A DNA stretch of 64,000 nucleotides from Rhizobiaceae bacterium (GTDB taxonomy: Bacteria > Pseudomonadota > Alphaproteobacteria > Rhizobiales > Rhizobiaceae). A program made the position numbers and the translations under genes. Positions within the stretch are counted from its first letter, which is position 1; every line of letters begins with the position of its first letter. The notes beneath the pieces are model-generated. The model did not search any database. It was not told where the DNA came from and was given only the letters and a program-made list of their open reading frames with translations. Where the stretch lies: assembly GCA_017643495.1 (NCBI GenBank), contig JAEPNK010000002.1:186001-250000 (forward strand). Reading direction: 5' to 3'. Shown here in pieces: positions 45,086 through 53,955 of this stretch.

Positions 45086-46498
45086 ATGACTTCCATCATG
45101 TGGTTCAGACAGGATTTGAGACTTTCCGACAATCCTGCGCTTCTGCACGCCTGCAGCCACGGCAAGATAATACCTCTCTTCGTTCTTGATACTTCAGACC
45201 GAAAGCTGGGCGGTGCCTCCAAATGGTGGCTGCATCACAGTCTCAAATCACTTGAAGAGGATTTTGGAGGGCTTGTTGTTCGACAGGGAGATCCTCTCAG
45301 TATCATAAGCTCGATGATTGCTGATACCGGTGCCGAAGGCGTTTACTGGAACCGGGGCTATGAGCCCCACATTGTCCGGCGTGATACCGAGATCAAATCT
45401 GTTCTGGGCGAAGATGGACATGATGTGAAGAGTTTCCCGGGAAGTGTTGTGCGTGAACCGTGGGAAGTGGAAACCGGTTCCGGCGATCCCTACAAGGTTT
45501 ACACTCCCTTCTGGAAAGCAGTACTTTCAAAAGGCATCCCCGGGCCTGCCGGAAACGCAAAGCCCGAACTGGCTGACCTGTCGGGATTGGGCGAGAAAAT
45601 CGACGACCTGAAGCTGCTTCCCGAAAAGCCGGATTGGGCAGAAGGTTGGCAAGACTTGTGGTCCCCCGGCGAAAAAGGGGCCATGCAGCAACTGGAACAG
45701 TTTCTGGAGAACGGGCTTGAGGGTTATGGCGAATTACGGAATCGCCCGGACCTGCCCAATGTTTCACGCCTTTCCCCGCACCTGCATTTTGGTGAAATTT
45801 CTCCCAGACAGGTATGTGAAATTGCCTATCGCAAGGCCGGAGACCAGGCCAAATATTCCGGCGATGTCAAAAAATTTGTAGCGGAGATCGGCTGGCGGGA
45901 TTTCGCCAACAACCTGTTGTTCCATTTCCCGGAAATTCCCGAGAAGAACTGGAAACCGGCCTTCGATGCTTTTCCCTGGCGCGAGAATGAAGAAGACTTG
46001 CAGGCCTGGCGGAAGGGGCAGACCGGCTATCCGATGATTGATGCAGGGATGCGTGAACTCTGGCAAACCGGCTACATGCACAACAGGGTGCGCATGCTTG
46101 TTGCAAGCTTTCTCGTCAAACACCTGCGCATTCACTGGAAACATGGCGAGGAATGGTTCTGGGATACGCTTTGTGATGCGGACATGGCAAACAACACGAC
46201 AAGCTGGCAATGGGTAACGGGTTCAGGCGCGGACGCTGCACCCTATTTCCGCATATTCAATCCGATAAGCCAGGGTCCCAAATTCGACCCTGCTGGCGAT
46301 TATGTTCGAAAATGGTGTCCCGAGCTTGCTGAACTCGACACGAAATACATTCATGCCCCCTTTGATGCACCTGACGAAGCTTTGGAAAAGGCAGGGGTTG
46401 AGCTTGGCAAAACCTATCCCCATCCCCTGGTAGACCATGCAGAAGCGCGCGAAGCCGCCCTCAAGGGTTACGAGGACGTCAAGGATGCGGGAAACTGA
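45086..46498 (+). CDS. phrB: Deoxyribodipyrimidine photolyase, class I
   Basis: 470 residues. The N-terminal antenna domain begins IMWFRQDLRLSDNPAL. The FAD domain has RPDLPNVSRLSPHLHFGEISPRQV, the Trp-rich WRDFANNLLFHFPEIP, TGYPMIDAGMRELWQTGYMHNR and NTTSWQWVTGSGADAAPYFRIFNP. It repairs cyclobutane pyrimidine dimers with blue light. Only 2 bases separate it from the dehydrogenase, an unexpected operon partner. Confidence 0.95.
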   Translation: MTSIMWFRQDLRLSDNPALLHACSHGKIIPLFVLDTSDRKLGGASKWWLHHSLKSLEEDFGGLVVRQGDPLSIISSMIADTGAEGVYWNRGYEPHIVRRDTEIKSVLGEDGHDVKSFPGSVVREPWEVETGSGDPYKVYTPFWKAVLSKGIPGPAGNAKPELADLSGLGEKIDDLKLLPEKPDWAEGWQDLWSPGEKGAMQQLEQFLENGLEGYGELRNRPDLPNVSRLSPHLHFGEISPRQVCEIAYRKAGDQAKYSGDVKKFVAEIGWRDFANNLLFHFPEIPEKNWKPAFDAFPWRENEEDLQAWRKGQTGYPMIDAGMRELWQTGYMHNRVRMLVASFLVKHLRIHWKHGEEWFWDTLCDADMANNTTSWQWVTGSGADAAPYFRIFNPISQGPKFDPAGDYVRKWCPELAELDTKYIHAPFDAPDEALEKAGVELGKTYPHPLVDHAEAREAALKGYEDVKDAGN

Positions 46499-46591
46499 GA
46501 CAGGGGTGTGCCGGGTAATATTCGCTGCCTTGGAAGTTTCGCCTTGATTGTTCCCCCCTGCTCCGCTAGCCAGACCTTGTCCATACCGCAG

Positions 46592-46676
46592 GCGACCGTG
46601 GTGGAATTGGTATACACAGCAGACTTAAAATCTGCCGACTTCGGTCATACGGGTTCAAGTCCCGTCGGTCGCACCA
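46592..46676 (+). tRNA. tRNA-Leu (anticodon TAA)
   Basis: 85 bases including the encoded CCA. The acceptor GCGACCG pairs with CGGTCGC, with A as discriminator. The anticodon arm GCAGA-CTTAAAA-TCTGC shows TAA, reading TTA/TTG. A class II variable arm (CGACTTCGGTCAT region) and the T arm ACGGG-TTCAAGT-CCCGT complete the cloverleaf. Confidence 0.97.
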
Positions 46677-46713
46677 TTTCATGTTTGGCTGAAAGGGGTT
46701 AGGATTATTTTCG

Positions 46714-47520
46714 TTGACCGAACAATCAAGTCCCAACCTGTCAGACATGGCCAGAAACCCAATGAACAAAACTCCTGATATTGTAACCGCCGGCATGCTG
46801 GCGATTGGCGACGAACTTCTTTCAGGACGTACGCGCGACAAGAATATCGGGCATTTGGCAAGCGCCCTCACCCTTCAGGGAATTGACCTTCGTGAAGTTC
46901 GTATTGTTGCGGACGAGGAAGATGACATCGTGGCTGCCGTCAATGCCCTGCGCGAACGGTATGACCTGGTGTTCACCTCCGGTGGCATAGGCCCCACCCA
47001 CGACGACATCACGGCTGATGCAATTGCGAAGGCTTTTGGCGTCAAGATCGACCATGATCCGCGCGCAATGAAAATCCTTGGTGAGCATTACGAGGAGCGG
47101 AAAATGGAATTCACCCCCGCCCGCAAGCGCATGGCAAGGATACCTGATGGCGCCAGTCTGATCGATAACCCTGTTTCAAAGGCCCCCGGTTTTGTCATTG
47201 GCAATGTCCACGTCATGGCAGGTGTCCCGTCTGTGTTTCAGGCAATGCTTGAAAACGTTGCCAAAACACTGCCCAGCGGTCAGGCGATGCTGTCGCGGGC
47301 GGTGGAGTGCGGTTTTGGTGAAGGCACGATTGGCGAGCCGCTGGGAAAGATACAGGCAAACCATCCTCTTACCTCCATCGGTTCCTATCCCAAATTTGAT
47401 GGCAGGAACTTTTCCACACAGATTGTTGTTCGCGGCCGTGAGGAAACGGCAATAGAAGCGGCCGCAGAGGCGGTCAAAATCATGCTGGATGAACTGAAGG
47501 AAAAATCCGGAACTGCCTGA
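46714..47520 (+). CDS. CinA N-terminal / molybdopterin-binding-domain protein
   Basis: 268 residues from a TTG with AGGA ten bases upstream; ATGs at 46747 and 46762 would give shorter forms that still contain the whole domain. The MoCF-like fold shows AIGDELLSGRTRDKNIGHLA and FTSGGIGPTHDDITADA. It lacks the C-terminal CinA deamidase domain, as short members in alphaproteobacteria do. Family members hydrolyse ADP-ribose-type compounds or act in competence; the role here is unclear. Confidence 0.88.
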   Translation: MTEQSSPNLSDMARNPMNKTPDIVTAGMLAIGDELLSGRTRDKNIGHLASALTLQGIDLREVRIVADEEDDIVAAVNALRERYDLVFTSGGIGPTHDDITADAIAKAFGVKIDHDPRAMKILGEHYEERKMEFTPARKRMARIPDGASLIDNPVSKAPGFVIGNVHVMAGVPSVFQAMLENVAKTLPSGQAMLSRAVECGFGEGTIGEPLGKIQANHPLTSIGSYPKFDGRNFSTQIVVRGREETAIEAAAEAVKIMLDELKEKSGTA

Positions 47521-47580
47521 GTTTCCGATTACCACGACTGTCTCAGGCGCAGCCCCCAACCTGCACCAGGATCATGAACA

Positions 47581-47910
47581 ATGCTGAACATCCCAATCTA
47601 CATTGGTGCTGCAATTGCTGAAATCGCCGGATGTTTTGCATTCTGGGCATGGTTGCGGCTCGACAAGCCGTTCTGGTGGGTCTTGCCGGGCATTGCCTCA
47701 CTTGGCCTGTTTGCCTATCTGCTCACCCTGATAGACAGCACTGCTGCCGGTCGCGCCTATGCTGCCTATGGCGGTATATACATCGCCAGCTCCCTCGCCT
47801 GGCTCTGGCTGGTCGAGGATGTCCGCCCTGACCGGTGGGATATTCTTGGAACGATGATCTGTCTCTTGGGAGCAGCGATAATACTTGCAGGCCCGCGGGC
47901 AGGAACCTGA
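47581..47910 (+). CDS. YnfA/UPF0060 family membrane protein
   Basis: 109 residues with four membrane helices and the family pattern [25 protein letters not shown] and [27 protein letters not shown]. Related to small multidrug transporters; some members export quaternary compounds. It follows the CinA-like gene by 60 bases. Confidence 0.92.
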   Translation: MLNIPIYIGAAIAEIAGCFAFWAWLRLDKPFWWVLPGIASLGLFAYLLTLIDSTAAGRAYAAYGGIYIASSLAWLWLVEDVRPDRWDILGTMICLLGAAIILAGPRAGT

Positions 47911-48017
47911 CTTTTCTTTCCATCGGAAAGATTTCACGCTTTTTTTCCTGGATATCCTGCAAAACCTGCCGAAAACCGGTGGTCTTTCCCATTTCCGGGT
48001 AAGAGATTGTTATCAGA

Positions 48018-48039
48018 ATTGCCTTATTTTGAAGGCAAT
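48018..48039 (+). promoter_or_regulatory. Inverted repeat upstream of the Flp pilin gene
   Basis: ATTGCCTT and AAGGCAAT form a perfect 8-bp inverted repeat around ATTTTG, ending 28 bases before the pilin ATG. It could be an operator or a leader hairpin. Confidence 0.5.
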
Positions 48040-48067
48040 CTGTTGAACTCTTTTGGAAAGACCGACA

Positions 48068-48247
48068 ATGCTGATCAGGTTTCTAGCAGGCAAAAAAGGC
48101 TCTGTTGCCACCGAATACGCGATACTTGTCGGCCTCATGGCTGTTGCCATTATCGGGGCAGTTGCCACACTCGGAGATAAATCCGAAAGCATGATTTCGA
48201 CTACCGCCGACAAGGTAACCACCGCCACCAAAAAAGCGGGAAAATAA
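48068..48247 (+). CDS. Flp/Fap-type type IVb pilin, isolated gene
   Basis: 59 residues from the ATG at 48068. The class III leader LIRFLAGKKG is followed by SVATEYAILVGLMAVAIIGAV, with the Glu5 of type IVb pilins and a Tyr next to it. Prepilin peptidase would cut after the last Gly. The polar tail is Thr/Lys-rich. No tad/cpa assembly gene lies in the window, so it must use a machine encoded elsewhere or be unused. Confidence 0.9.
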   Translation: MLIRFLAGKKGSVATEYAILVGLMAVAIIGAVATLGDKSESMISTTADKVTTATKKAGK

Positions 48248-48261
48248 CCGCTTCACCCACT

Positions 48262-48765
48262 TCAGTCAGGCATGATGAACAGGTCGGTAGCACCGGGCCT
48301 GACACCCGCAGCTGTCAACATCGCATGGATTTGGCCACGGTGATGGGTCTGGTGATTGAACATGTGGGTAACTAGCAGGGCTACCGGCTTGGTCACTTCT
48401 GCCCCCGTCGCCCCTGAAAACCAGGTCAGGTCTTCGTCAATATCCGTTTCCTGCAGGCTTTCTGCCCATTCTGCAATTGCAACATCGGTCGCGTTGCGTT
48501 CCTCCTTGAGGGTTGTCCAGTCCTCAATCATCGAGGCAGATTCGCCAATACTGCCTGCTGACGGCGGCGGATGACCGGCCAGACGGCTCATCCACATGCG
48601 GTCTCCCCACAACAGATGGCTGAACGTCCCGTGTATGGAACCGAAAAACGCCCCCCTGTCCGCTTTTCTGACTGCATCATCCAGTTGATCCGCAGCTTCC
48701 AGCAGACTTTTGTTCTGCCAGATATTGTATCTGGCCATCGTGACCACAAAGGCCGGATTGATCAT
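48262..48765 (-). CDS. DinB-family protein
   Basis: 167 residues from the ATG at 48765 with AAGG upstream; a GTG at 48777 is possible. A four-helix bundle is expected, with metal-binding histidines in [16 protein letters not shown] and [17 protein letters not shown]. Members include metal-dependent thiol transferases; the reaction here is not known. Confidence 0.88.
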   Translation of the reverse strand: MINPAFVVTMARYNIWQNKSLLEAADQLDDAVRKADRGAFFGSIHGTFSHLLWGDRMWMSRLAGHPPPSAGSIGESASMIEDWTTLKEERNATDVAIAEWAESLQETDIDEDLTWFSGATGAEVTKPVALLVTHMFNHQTHHRGQIHAMLTAAGVRPGATDLFIMPD

Positions 48766-48827
48766 TCTTGCCTTCACAAGGCTTTTTCCCTATTCACTGG
48801 CTACTTCAAACTCGTCGGATACATAGC

Positions 48828-49343
48828 ATGACAGAAACATCACCCAAAGCCTTCCCTGTATCCTGGGACCAGTTTCACCGCGACTGCAAGGCACTGGCCT
48901 GGCGTCTGGCCGGCATCGCAGATGCCAATGGCGAGTGGGAAACCGTTATTTCCATAACCCGTGGGGGGCTGGTGCCTTCTGCCATTATTGCCCGTGAACT
49001 GGGTGTCAGGAAAATCGAGACCGTTTGCGTCGCCTCCTATCACGAATACAAGGACCAGGGTCAACTTATCGTCCTCAAGGAGATCAGCAGGGAAATTCTT
49101 GAAGGCGAGGGAAACGGGAAGAATGTGCTGGTCATTGATGACCTGACTGACACGGGGGCAACCGCTGCCAAGGTGCGTGAAATGCTGCCACAGGCCCATT
49201 TTGCAACTGTATACGCCAAACCTTCCGGCAAACCGACGGTAGACACCTATGTGACAGAGGTCTCCCAGGATACTTGGATCTACTTCCCCTGGGACTTGGA
49301 CCTTTCCTACGTGGAGCCGATTTCCGGCAAACGCGACGGCTGA
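48828..49343 (+). CDS. gpt: Xanthine-guanine phosphoribosyltransferase
   Basis: 171 residues from the ATG at 48828. Purine phosphoribosyltransferase motifs are [18 protein letters not shown] and the PRPP-binding [17 protein letters not shown]. The C-terminal WIYFPWDLD is typical of Gpt. It salvages guanine and xanthine to nucleotides. It is divergent from the DinB gene. Confidence 0.95.
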   Translation: MTETSPKAFPVSWDQFHRDCKALAWRLAGIADANGEWETVISITRGGLVPSAIIARELGVRKIETVCVASYHEYKDQGQLIVLKEISREILEGEGNGKNVLVIDDLTDTGATAAKVREMLPQAHFATVYAKPSGKPTVDTYVTEVSQDTWIYFPWDLDLSYVEPISGKRDG

Positions 49344-49387
49344 TACCCCGCTGACCGGTCCGCATCCGGAAAAACAGGAATTCCGTC

Positions 49388-50602
49388 ATGACCCCCGGTT
49401 TTGCAATCGTACTTGTCACGGTGATGATCAACATGATGGGGGTCGGTCTCGTCTGGCCGACGCTGCCCGGACTGGTCGAGGAACTTTCCGGCGGATCGGT
49501 ATCACAGATTGCAATCATCTACGGGGCAACGGCAGTCATATTCTCCGTAATGCAGTTTTTGTTTTCCCCGCTCCTTGGCGCCTTGTCAGACCGCTATGGC
49601 CGGCGGCCGGTAATGCTGATTGCCCTGCTTGCGCTGGGCATGGACAACATACTGCTGGCCTTTGCAACCGACCTGGGCTGGATGTTCATTGCCCGGGCCC
49701 TGGGGGGCGTGTTTGGCGCCACCATGTCAATTGCCAATGCCTATGTGGCAGACACATTCCACCCCGAAGAGCGCGGCGCGGGCTTCGGACTGGTCGGGGC
49801 AGCGTTCGGCATCGGCTTTACACTTGGCCCCCTTCTGGGCGGTGTACTGGGCGCGATGGACCTTCGCTACCCGTTTTACTGTGCAGCGGCCTTTTCCATC
49901 CTGAATGCCATGTTCGGCTTCTTTTTCCTCAAGGAATCCCTTCCCCCTGAAGCCCGGGAAAACCGTGACTTCCTACCCGCCAACCCGTTCAGTTCGATCC
50001 TCTGGATATTCAGGAACCGCGTACTGATGTTGCTTGGCATTGCGCTGATGCTGGTCACGGTCTGTCAGCGTGGTCTGGAATCGATTTGGGTCATTTTTAC
50101 GGGCCATCAATATGGCTGGTCGGTAAGGGACGCGGGTATCTCGCTGGCAATTGTCGGCATTTGCTATGTCTTTACACAGGGATTTCTGGTGCGCCACGTC
50201 CTGCGTATTCTGGGTGAGCGCAAAACCGTTGTGTACGGCTTTGTCACGGCCTCGGTCATGTATCTTTTTCTGGCCTTCAACACGAGCGGCCTGATCGGCT
50301 ATTTCGGCATTGTGCCTTACATTCTGGGTTGGGGATGTGCCCAACCGGCACTCCAGGCAATGGCCTCACGACAAGTTGATTCCCGCCAGCAGGGACGCCT
50401 CCAGGGCGCATTTTCCGGTATTATGGGCCTTTCCGCCATCGCCGGCCCCGGCGTGTCTGCGGCAAGCTTTTCCTATTTCACCTCTGCCGCTGCCCCGTTC
50501 CACTTTCCGGGCGCATTCTTCCTTGCTGGTATGGTTGTTTTGCTGTTTGCGGCATATTTGGGCGCAAACGCAGGAGACATGGAATCAGGCAAAAACAACT
50601 AA
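49388..50602 (+). CDS. MFS drug:proton antiporter, TetA-like
   Basis: 404 residues, 12 predicted helices. Motif A reads LSDRYGRRPV between helices 2 and 3, and the antiporter motif C reads GAAFGIGFTLGPLLGG. Sequence near IANAYVADTF resembles the TetA group, but tetracycline transport cannot be claimed. It starts 44 bases after gpt with AGGAA before the ATG. Confidence 0.88.
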   Translation: MTPGFAIVLVTVMINMMGVGLVWPTLPGLVEELSGGSVSQIAIIYGATAVIFSVMQFLFSPLLGALSDRYGRRPVMLIALLALGMDNILLAFATDLGWMFIARALGGVFGATMSIANAYVADTFHPEERGAGFGLVGAAFGIGFTLGPLLGGVLGAMDLRYPFYCAAAFSILNAMFGFFFLKESLPPEARENRDFLPANPFSSILWIFRNRVLMLLGIALMLVTVCQRGLESIWVIFTGHQYGWSVRDAGISLAIVGICYVFTQGFLVRHVLRILGERKTVVYGFVTASVMYLFLAFNTSGLIGYFGIVPYILGWGCAQPALQAMASRQVDSRQQGRLQGAFSGIMGLSAIAGPGVSAASFSYFTSAAAPFHFPGAFFLAGMVVLLFAAYLGANAGDMESGKNN

Positions 50603-50862
50603 TTGATGTCCGGGCCCTGCGGCGTATTGCATCGGCCCGAAAGAGGAGGATGTAAGCAAAAAGCCGATAAATTTCTGTCAGATCGTTGATAAATGGAATT
50701 GAGGCCTTATGCTTACTTTCATGCAGGCGGGCTGGGTAAACTGCCCTTTCCACTGCGTGAAATATTCCGGTTGCGACAAACGCAACCGACAGGCGGTGTG
50801 AGTAAGCTGCCTGCAGACCAAAGACCGGGTGATCCAGCCCGAACGGGAGAGAGAGAGAGAAC
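50603..50862 (+). promoter_or_regulatory. Leader region of the betaine-type ABC operon
   Basis: 260 bases. It contains a hairpin GGTTGCG-ACAAA-CGCAACC near 50771-50790 and ends in a (GA)n purine tract that serves as the ribosome site for the binding-protein gene. No known riboswitch is recognised. Confidence 0.45.
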
Positions 50863-51891
50863 ATGAAAAAACTACTATTGAGCATGGCTGTGGCCAGTGC
50901 AGCGTTTTCTGCGCCTACACTAGCAACAACCAATGCCGCTTTTGCAGCTTGTGGCAGCGTGTCACTTGCTGAATTCAACTGGGCATCAGGCGAACTGATG
51001 GCAAATGTTGACAAATTCATACTTGAAAACGGGTACGATTGTGATGTCGAACTCATTCAGGGCGGAACAACACAGATTTTCGCATCCATGAATGAAAAAG
51101 GACGCCCGGAAATCGCCCCTGAACTGTGGGTGAACGCCGTTCGCGACCCTCTCGGCAAGGCCATTGAAGAAGGCCGGATGAAAGTCCTCGTTGAAGGACC
51201 GATCACCGATCTTGGTGAAGGATGGTGGGTAACACCGGCATTCGCCAAAAAACATCCGGAACTCGACAGCGTTGAGAAAATCCTTGAGCGGCCAGACCTG
51301 TTCCCGGACGATGAAGACCCATCCAAGGGCGCATTCATCGGTTGTCCTGCAGGCTGGGGCTGCCAGTTGTCAAACGCTAACCTCTTCCGTGCATTCGACA
51401 TGGAGGAAAAAGGCTGGAAACTGGTTGATCCGGGTTCAGCAGCCGGTCTCGACGGCTCCATTGCCAAGGCAGCGGAACGTGACGAGCCTTGGTTTGGCTA
51501 TTACTGGGCACCAACGGCCATTATCGGCAAGTACAATCTGCAACTGCTCAAGTGGGAAACCGAGTGGGCGGGTTCAGAGAACTGGGATGGCTGCATCGTG
51601 AAGCCTGAGCAGGATTGTGCCGACCCGAAAGCTACTTCCTACACAGAATCGGAAGTAAGCACCGTGGTCACCGAATCTTTCATGAACAAAGATTCAGAAG
51701 CCAAGGAATACCTCTCCAAGCGCGTTTTCCCCGGCAAGGTCATGAACGAAATGCTCGTTTACATGGGTGAAGAGCAGGCCTCCGGTGCAGATGCGACTAT
51801 CGAGTTCCTGAAACAGCATGAAAGCGTCTGGACGGAATGGGTATCGCCTGACGTAGCCGAAAAAGTAAAGGCTGCGCTAAAGTCAGCCTAA
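50863..51891 (+). CDS. proX: ABC substrate-binding protein, OpuAC/ProX type
   Basis: 342 residues with a signal peptide ending near AFA-A. The OpuAC fold shows VELIQGGTTQIFASM, LWVNAVRDPL and GYYWAPTAIIGKYNL. Tryptophans in GEGWWVTPAF and YYWAPT could form the aromatic cage for a quaternary ammonium group. Several cysteines (CPAGWGC, DC) may form disulfides. The ligand could be glycine betaine, choline, proline betaine or TMAO. A strong terminator-like hairpin follows before the permease gene. Confidence 0.9.
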   Translation: MKKLLLSMAVASAAFSAPTLATTNAAFAACGSVSLAEFNWASGELMANVDKFILENGYDCDVELIQGGTTQIFASMNEKGRPEIAPELWVNAVRDPLGKAIEEGRMKVLVEGPITDLGEGWWVTPAFAKKHPELDSVEKILERPDLFPDDEDPSKGAFIGCPAGWGCQLSNANLFRAFDMEEKGWKLVDPGSAAGLDGSIAKAAERDEPWFGYYWAPTAIIGKYNLQLLKWETEWAGSENWDGCIVKPEQDCADPKATSYTESEVSTVVTESFMNKDSEAKEYLSKRVFPGKVMNEMLVYMGEEQASGADATIEFLKQHESVWTEWVSPDVAEKVKAALKSA

Positions 51892-51900
51892 GGCACAAGA

Positions 51901-51933
51901 AACCCGCTGAAACACCATCAGCGGGTTTTTTTT
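51901..51933 (+). terminator. Terminator-like hairpin inside the ABC operon
   Basis: AACCCGCTGA and TCAGCGGGTT form a 10-bp stem around AACACCA, followed by a run of T. It lies 9 bases after the proX stop and before proW, so it probably lets only part of transcription continue. Confidence 0.92.
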
Positions 51934-51966
51934 AATCAATAACAATAAATTGCAGGGAGGGGGAAA

Positions 51967-52857
51967 ATGTCATTTCTGACAGAGTTTCCGTCAATGGACC
52001 CGGGCAACCTTCGTGACCTCAAAAAGGCGATCGACGGCACGTTCCGGGATTTCACACGGGCAAACGGTGAATTCATCGAGTCACTATTTGATCCGCTAAA
52101 ATGGTTCCTGCTGTGGTTTGAGCGTCTCTTGCTCGCAACACCATGGCCTTTGATCATCATCATAGTGTGCGCACTTGCCTGGCTGGCATCCCGCAGCTGG
52201 AAACTGGTTGCAGGAACTGCGATCGCGTTTCTCGTCATCGGATATCTGGACATGTGGGAAGACACAATGGTCACCATGGCCATGGTATCAGTAGCCACTT
52301 TGCTATGTATCGGATTTGGCATTCCCATTGGTGTGGCAATGGCCCGCTCTGACCGCGCACAAGCCATTATCACTCCAATTCTCGACATCATGCAGACCAT
52401 TCCGAGCTTTGTGTACCTCATCCCTGTGGTGATGTTGCTTGGCATCGGCAAGGCCCCTGCCCTGATAGCTGTGATGATCTATGCCATCCCGCCGATCGTA
52501 CGCCTGACAAACCTCGGCATACGTCTTGTTCAGGAAGACGTTCTGGAAGCGGCAAACTCCTTTGGTGCCAGCTACAGGCAACGCCTCCTGGGCGTCCAGA
52601 TACCGCTCGCCCTGCCGAACATTTTTGCAGGGGTCAACCAGACTATCATGATGGCGTTGGCCATGGTGGTAATCGCTGCCCTGATTGGCGGCTCCGGACT
52701 GGGCACGCCTGTATTGCGGGCGGTGAACAACCAGTATCTTGCACTTGGCCTGTTCAACGGCATGGCAATCGTGGCACTGGCAATCATCTTCGACCGGGTT
52801 TCGCAAGCCTATGGCAAGCGGCTCCAGAAGCACAGGGAAGGAGGCCATGGTGTCTGA
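51967..52857 (+). CDS. proW: ABC permease, ProW type
   Basis: 296 residues. A cytoplasmic N-terminal stretch of about 55 residues precedes six or seven helices. The inner-membrane permease signature is EAANSFGASYRQRLLGVQIPLALPNIFAGVNQT. AGGGAGGGGG stands before the ATG. It forms the channel with ProV, whose start overlaps its end by 11 bases. Confidence 0.94.
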   Translation: MSFLTEFPSMDPGNLRDLKKAIDGTFRDFTRANGEFIESLFDPLKWFLLWFERLLLATPWPLIIIIVCALAWLASRSWKLVAGTAIAFLVIGYLDMWEDTMVTMAMVSVATLLCIGFGIPIGVAMARSDRAQAIITPILDIMQTIPSFVYLIPVVMLLGIGKAPALIAVMIYAIPPIVRLTNLGIRLVQEDVLEAANSFGASYRQRLLGVQIPLALPNIFAGVNQTIMMALAMVVIAALIGGSGLGTPVLRAVNNQYLALGLFNGMAIVALAIIFDRVSQAYGKRLQKHREGGHGV

Positions 52858-53896
52858 TTACAAGGTACAGATCAAAAACCTCTACAAGATCTTCGGCCCT
52901 GACCCCAAGAGCATGGTTTCCCATGTTCAACAGGGCATGGGAAAAAGCGATCTTCTGGACCAGCACGGACACGTACTTGGCCTGAACGATATCAACCTGG
53001 ATATTCCTGCCAAGAAGGTGCAGGTGGTGATGGGCCTTTCGGGCTCGGGCAAATCCACCCTTATCAGGCATATCAACAGGTTGATCGAGCCAACTGCCGG
53101 GGAAGTGATTGTCGATGGCGAAAACGTTCTGGAAATGAACGAAACGGCATTGCGCAATTTCCGGCAGAAAAAGGCATCGATGGTGTTCCAGAAGTTTGCC
53201 CTGATGCCACACCGCACCATTGCCGAAAATGCGGCTTACGGGTTGACCGTTCAGAACATCCCTGAAGATGAAGCAAAGGAGCGGAGCCAGAGGTGGATTG
53301 ACCGGGTCGGTCTGAGCGGGTTTGAAAACCACTATCCGGCGCAGCTCTCAGGTGGCATGCAGCAGCGGGTCGGTCTGGCAAGGGCATTGGCAACTGACGC
53401 GGAAATCTTGTTGATGGACGAAGCGTTTTCTGCGCTCGACCCGTTGATCCGCACAGACATGCAAAGTGTCATGCTTGACCTTCAGGAAGAGTTGCACAAG
53501 ACGATTATCTTCATCACCCATGATCTTGATGAAGCGCTTCGCATTGGCGACAACATTGCAATCCTGAGGGATGGGCGAATGGTTCAGGCCGGAACGCCAC
53601 AGGAAATCGTGTTGAAGCCAGCCGATGATTATGTTCGCGACTTCATTCAGGACATCAACCGTGCACGCGTGCTGCAAGTCGGTTCGATGGCGCACGGAAA
53701 GCCGCCGGCAAAAGGTCCGAAGATCGAGAAAAATGTTGTTGTCGAGGAGGCTTTGCAGATTATCAGCAGCGCCAAGGCAAAAACGGCAATTGTCACGGAC
53801 AAGGGCAAGCCGGTCGGTTCAGTCACACTGGATGACATGATCGCGGCAATTGCGCGTCCTGAACCCGGCGACAAGGGTATTGAAACCTATCGCTAG
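52847..53896 (+). CDS. proV: ABC ATP-binding protein, ProV type
   Basis: 349 residues from the ATG at 52847 after GGGAAGGAGG. Walker A is GLSGSGKST, the signature LSGGMQQRVGLARAL and Walker B LLMDEAFSALDP. The C-terminus keeps one CBS-like half (VEEALQIISSAKAKTAIVTDKGKPVGSVTLDDM), shorter than the paired CBS domains of E. coli ProV, which sense ionic strength. It drives uptake through ProW. Confidence 0.95.
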   Translation: MVSDYKVQIKNLYKIFGPDPKSMVSHVQQGMGKSDLLDQHGHVLGLNDINLDIPAKKVQVVMGLSGSGKSTLIRHINRLIEPTAGEVIVDGENVLEMNETALRNFRQKKASMVFQKFALMPHRTIAENAAYGLTVQNIPEDEAKERSQRWIDRVGLSGFENHYPAQLSGGMQQRVGLARALATDAEILLMDEAFSALDPLIRTDMQSVMLDLQEELHKTIIFITHDLDEALRIGDNIAILRDGRMVQAGTPQEIVLKPADDYVRDFIQDINRARVLQVGSMAHGKPPAKGPKIEKNVVVEEALQIISSAKAKTAIVTDKGKPVGSVTLDDMIAAIARPEPGDKGIETYR

Positions 53897-53921
53897 GTTT
53901 TGCCACAAACACACAAGCTTG

Positions 53922-53949
53922 ACCCCCGGTGCCATGCACCGGGGGTTTT
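53922..53949 (+). terminator. Terminator of the ABC operon
   Basis: ACCCCCGGTGC and GCACCGGGGGT pair over 11 bp around CAT, followed by TTTT. It lies 26 bases after the proV stop and just before the convergent esterase gene. Confidence 0.9.
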
Positions 53950-53955
53950 ATGTTT

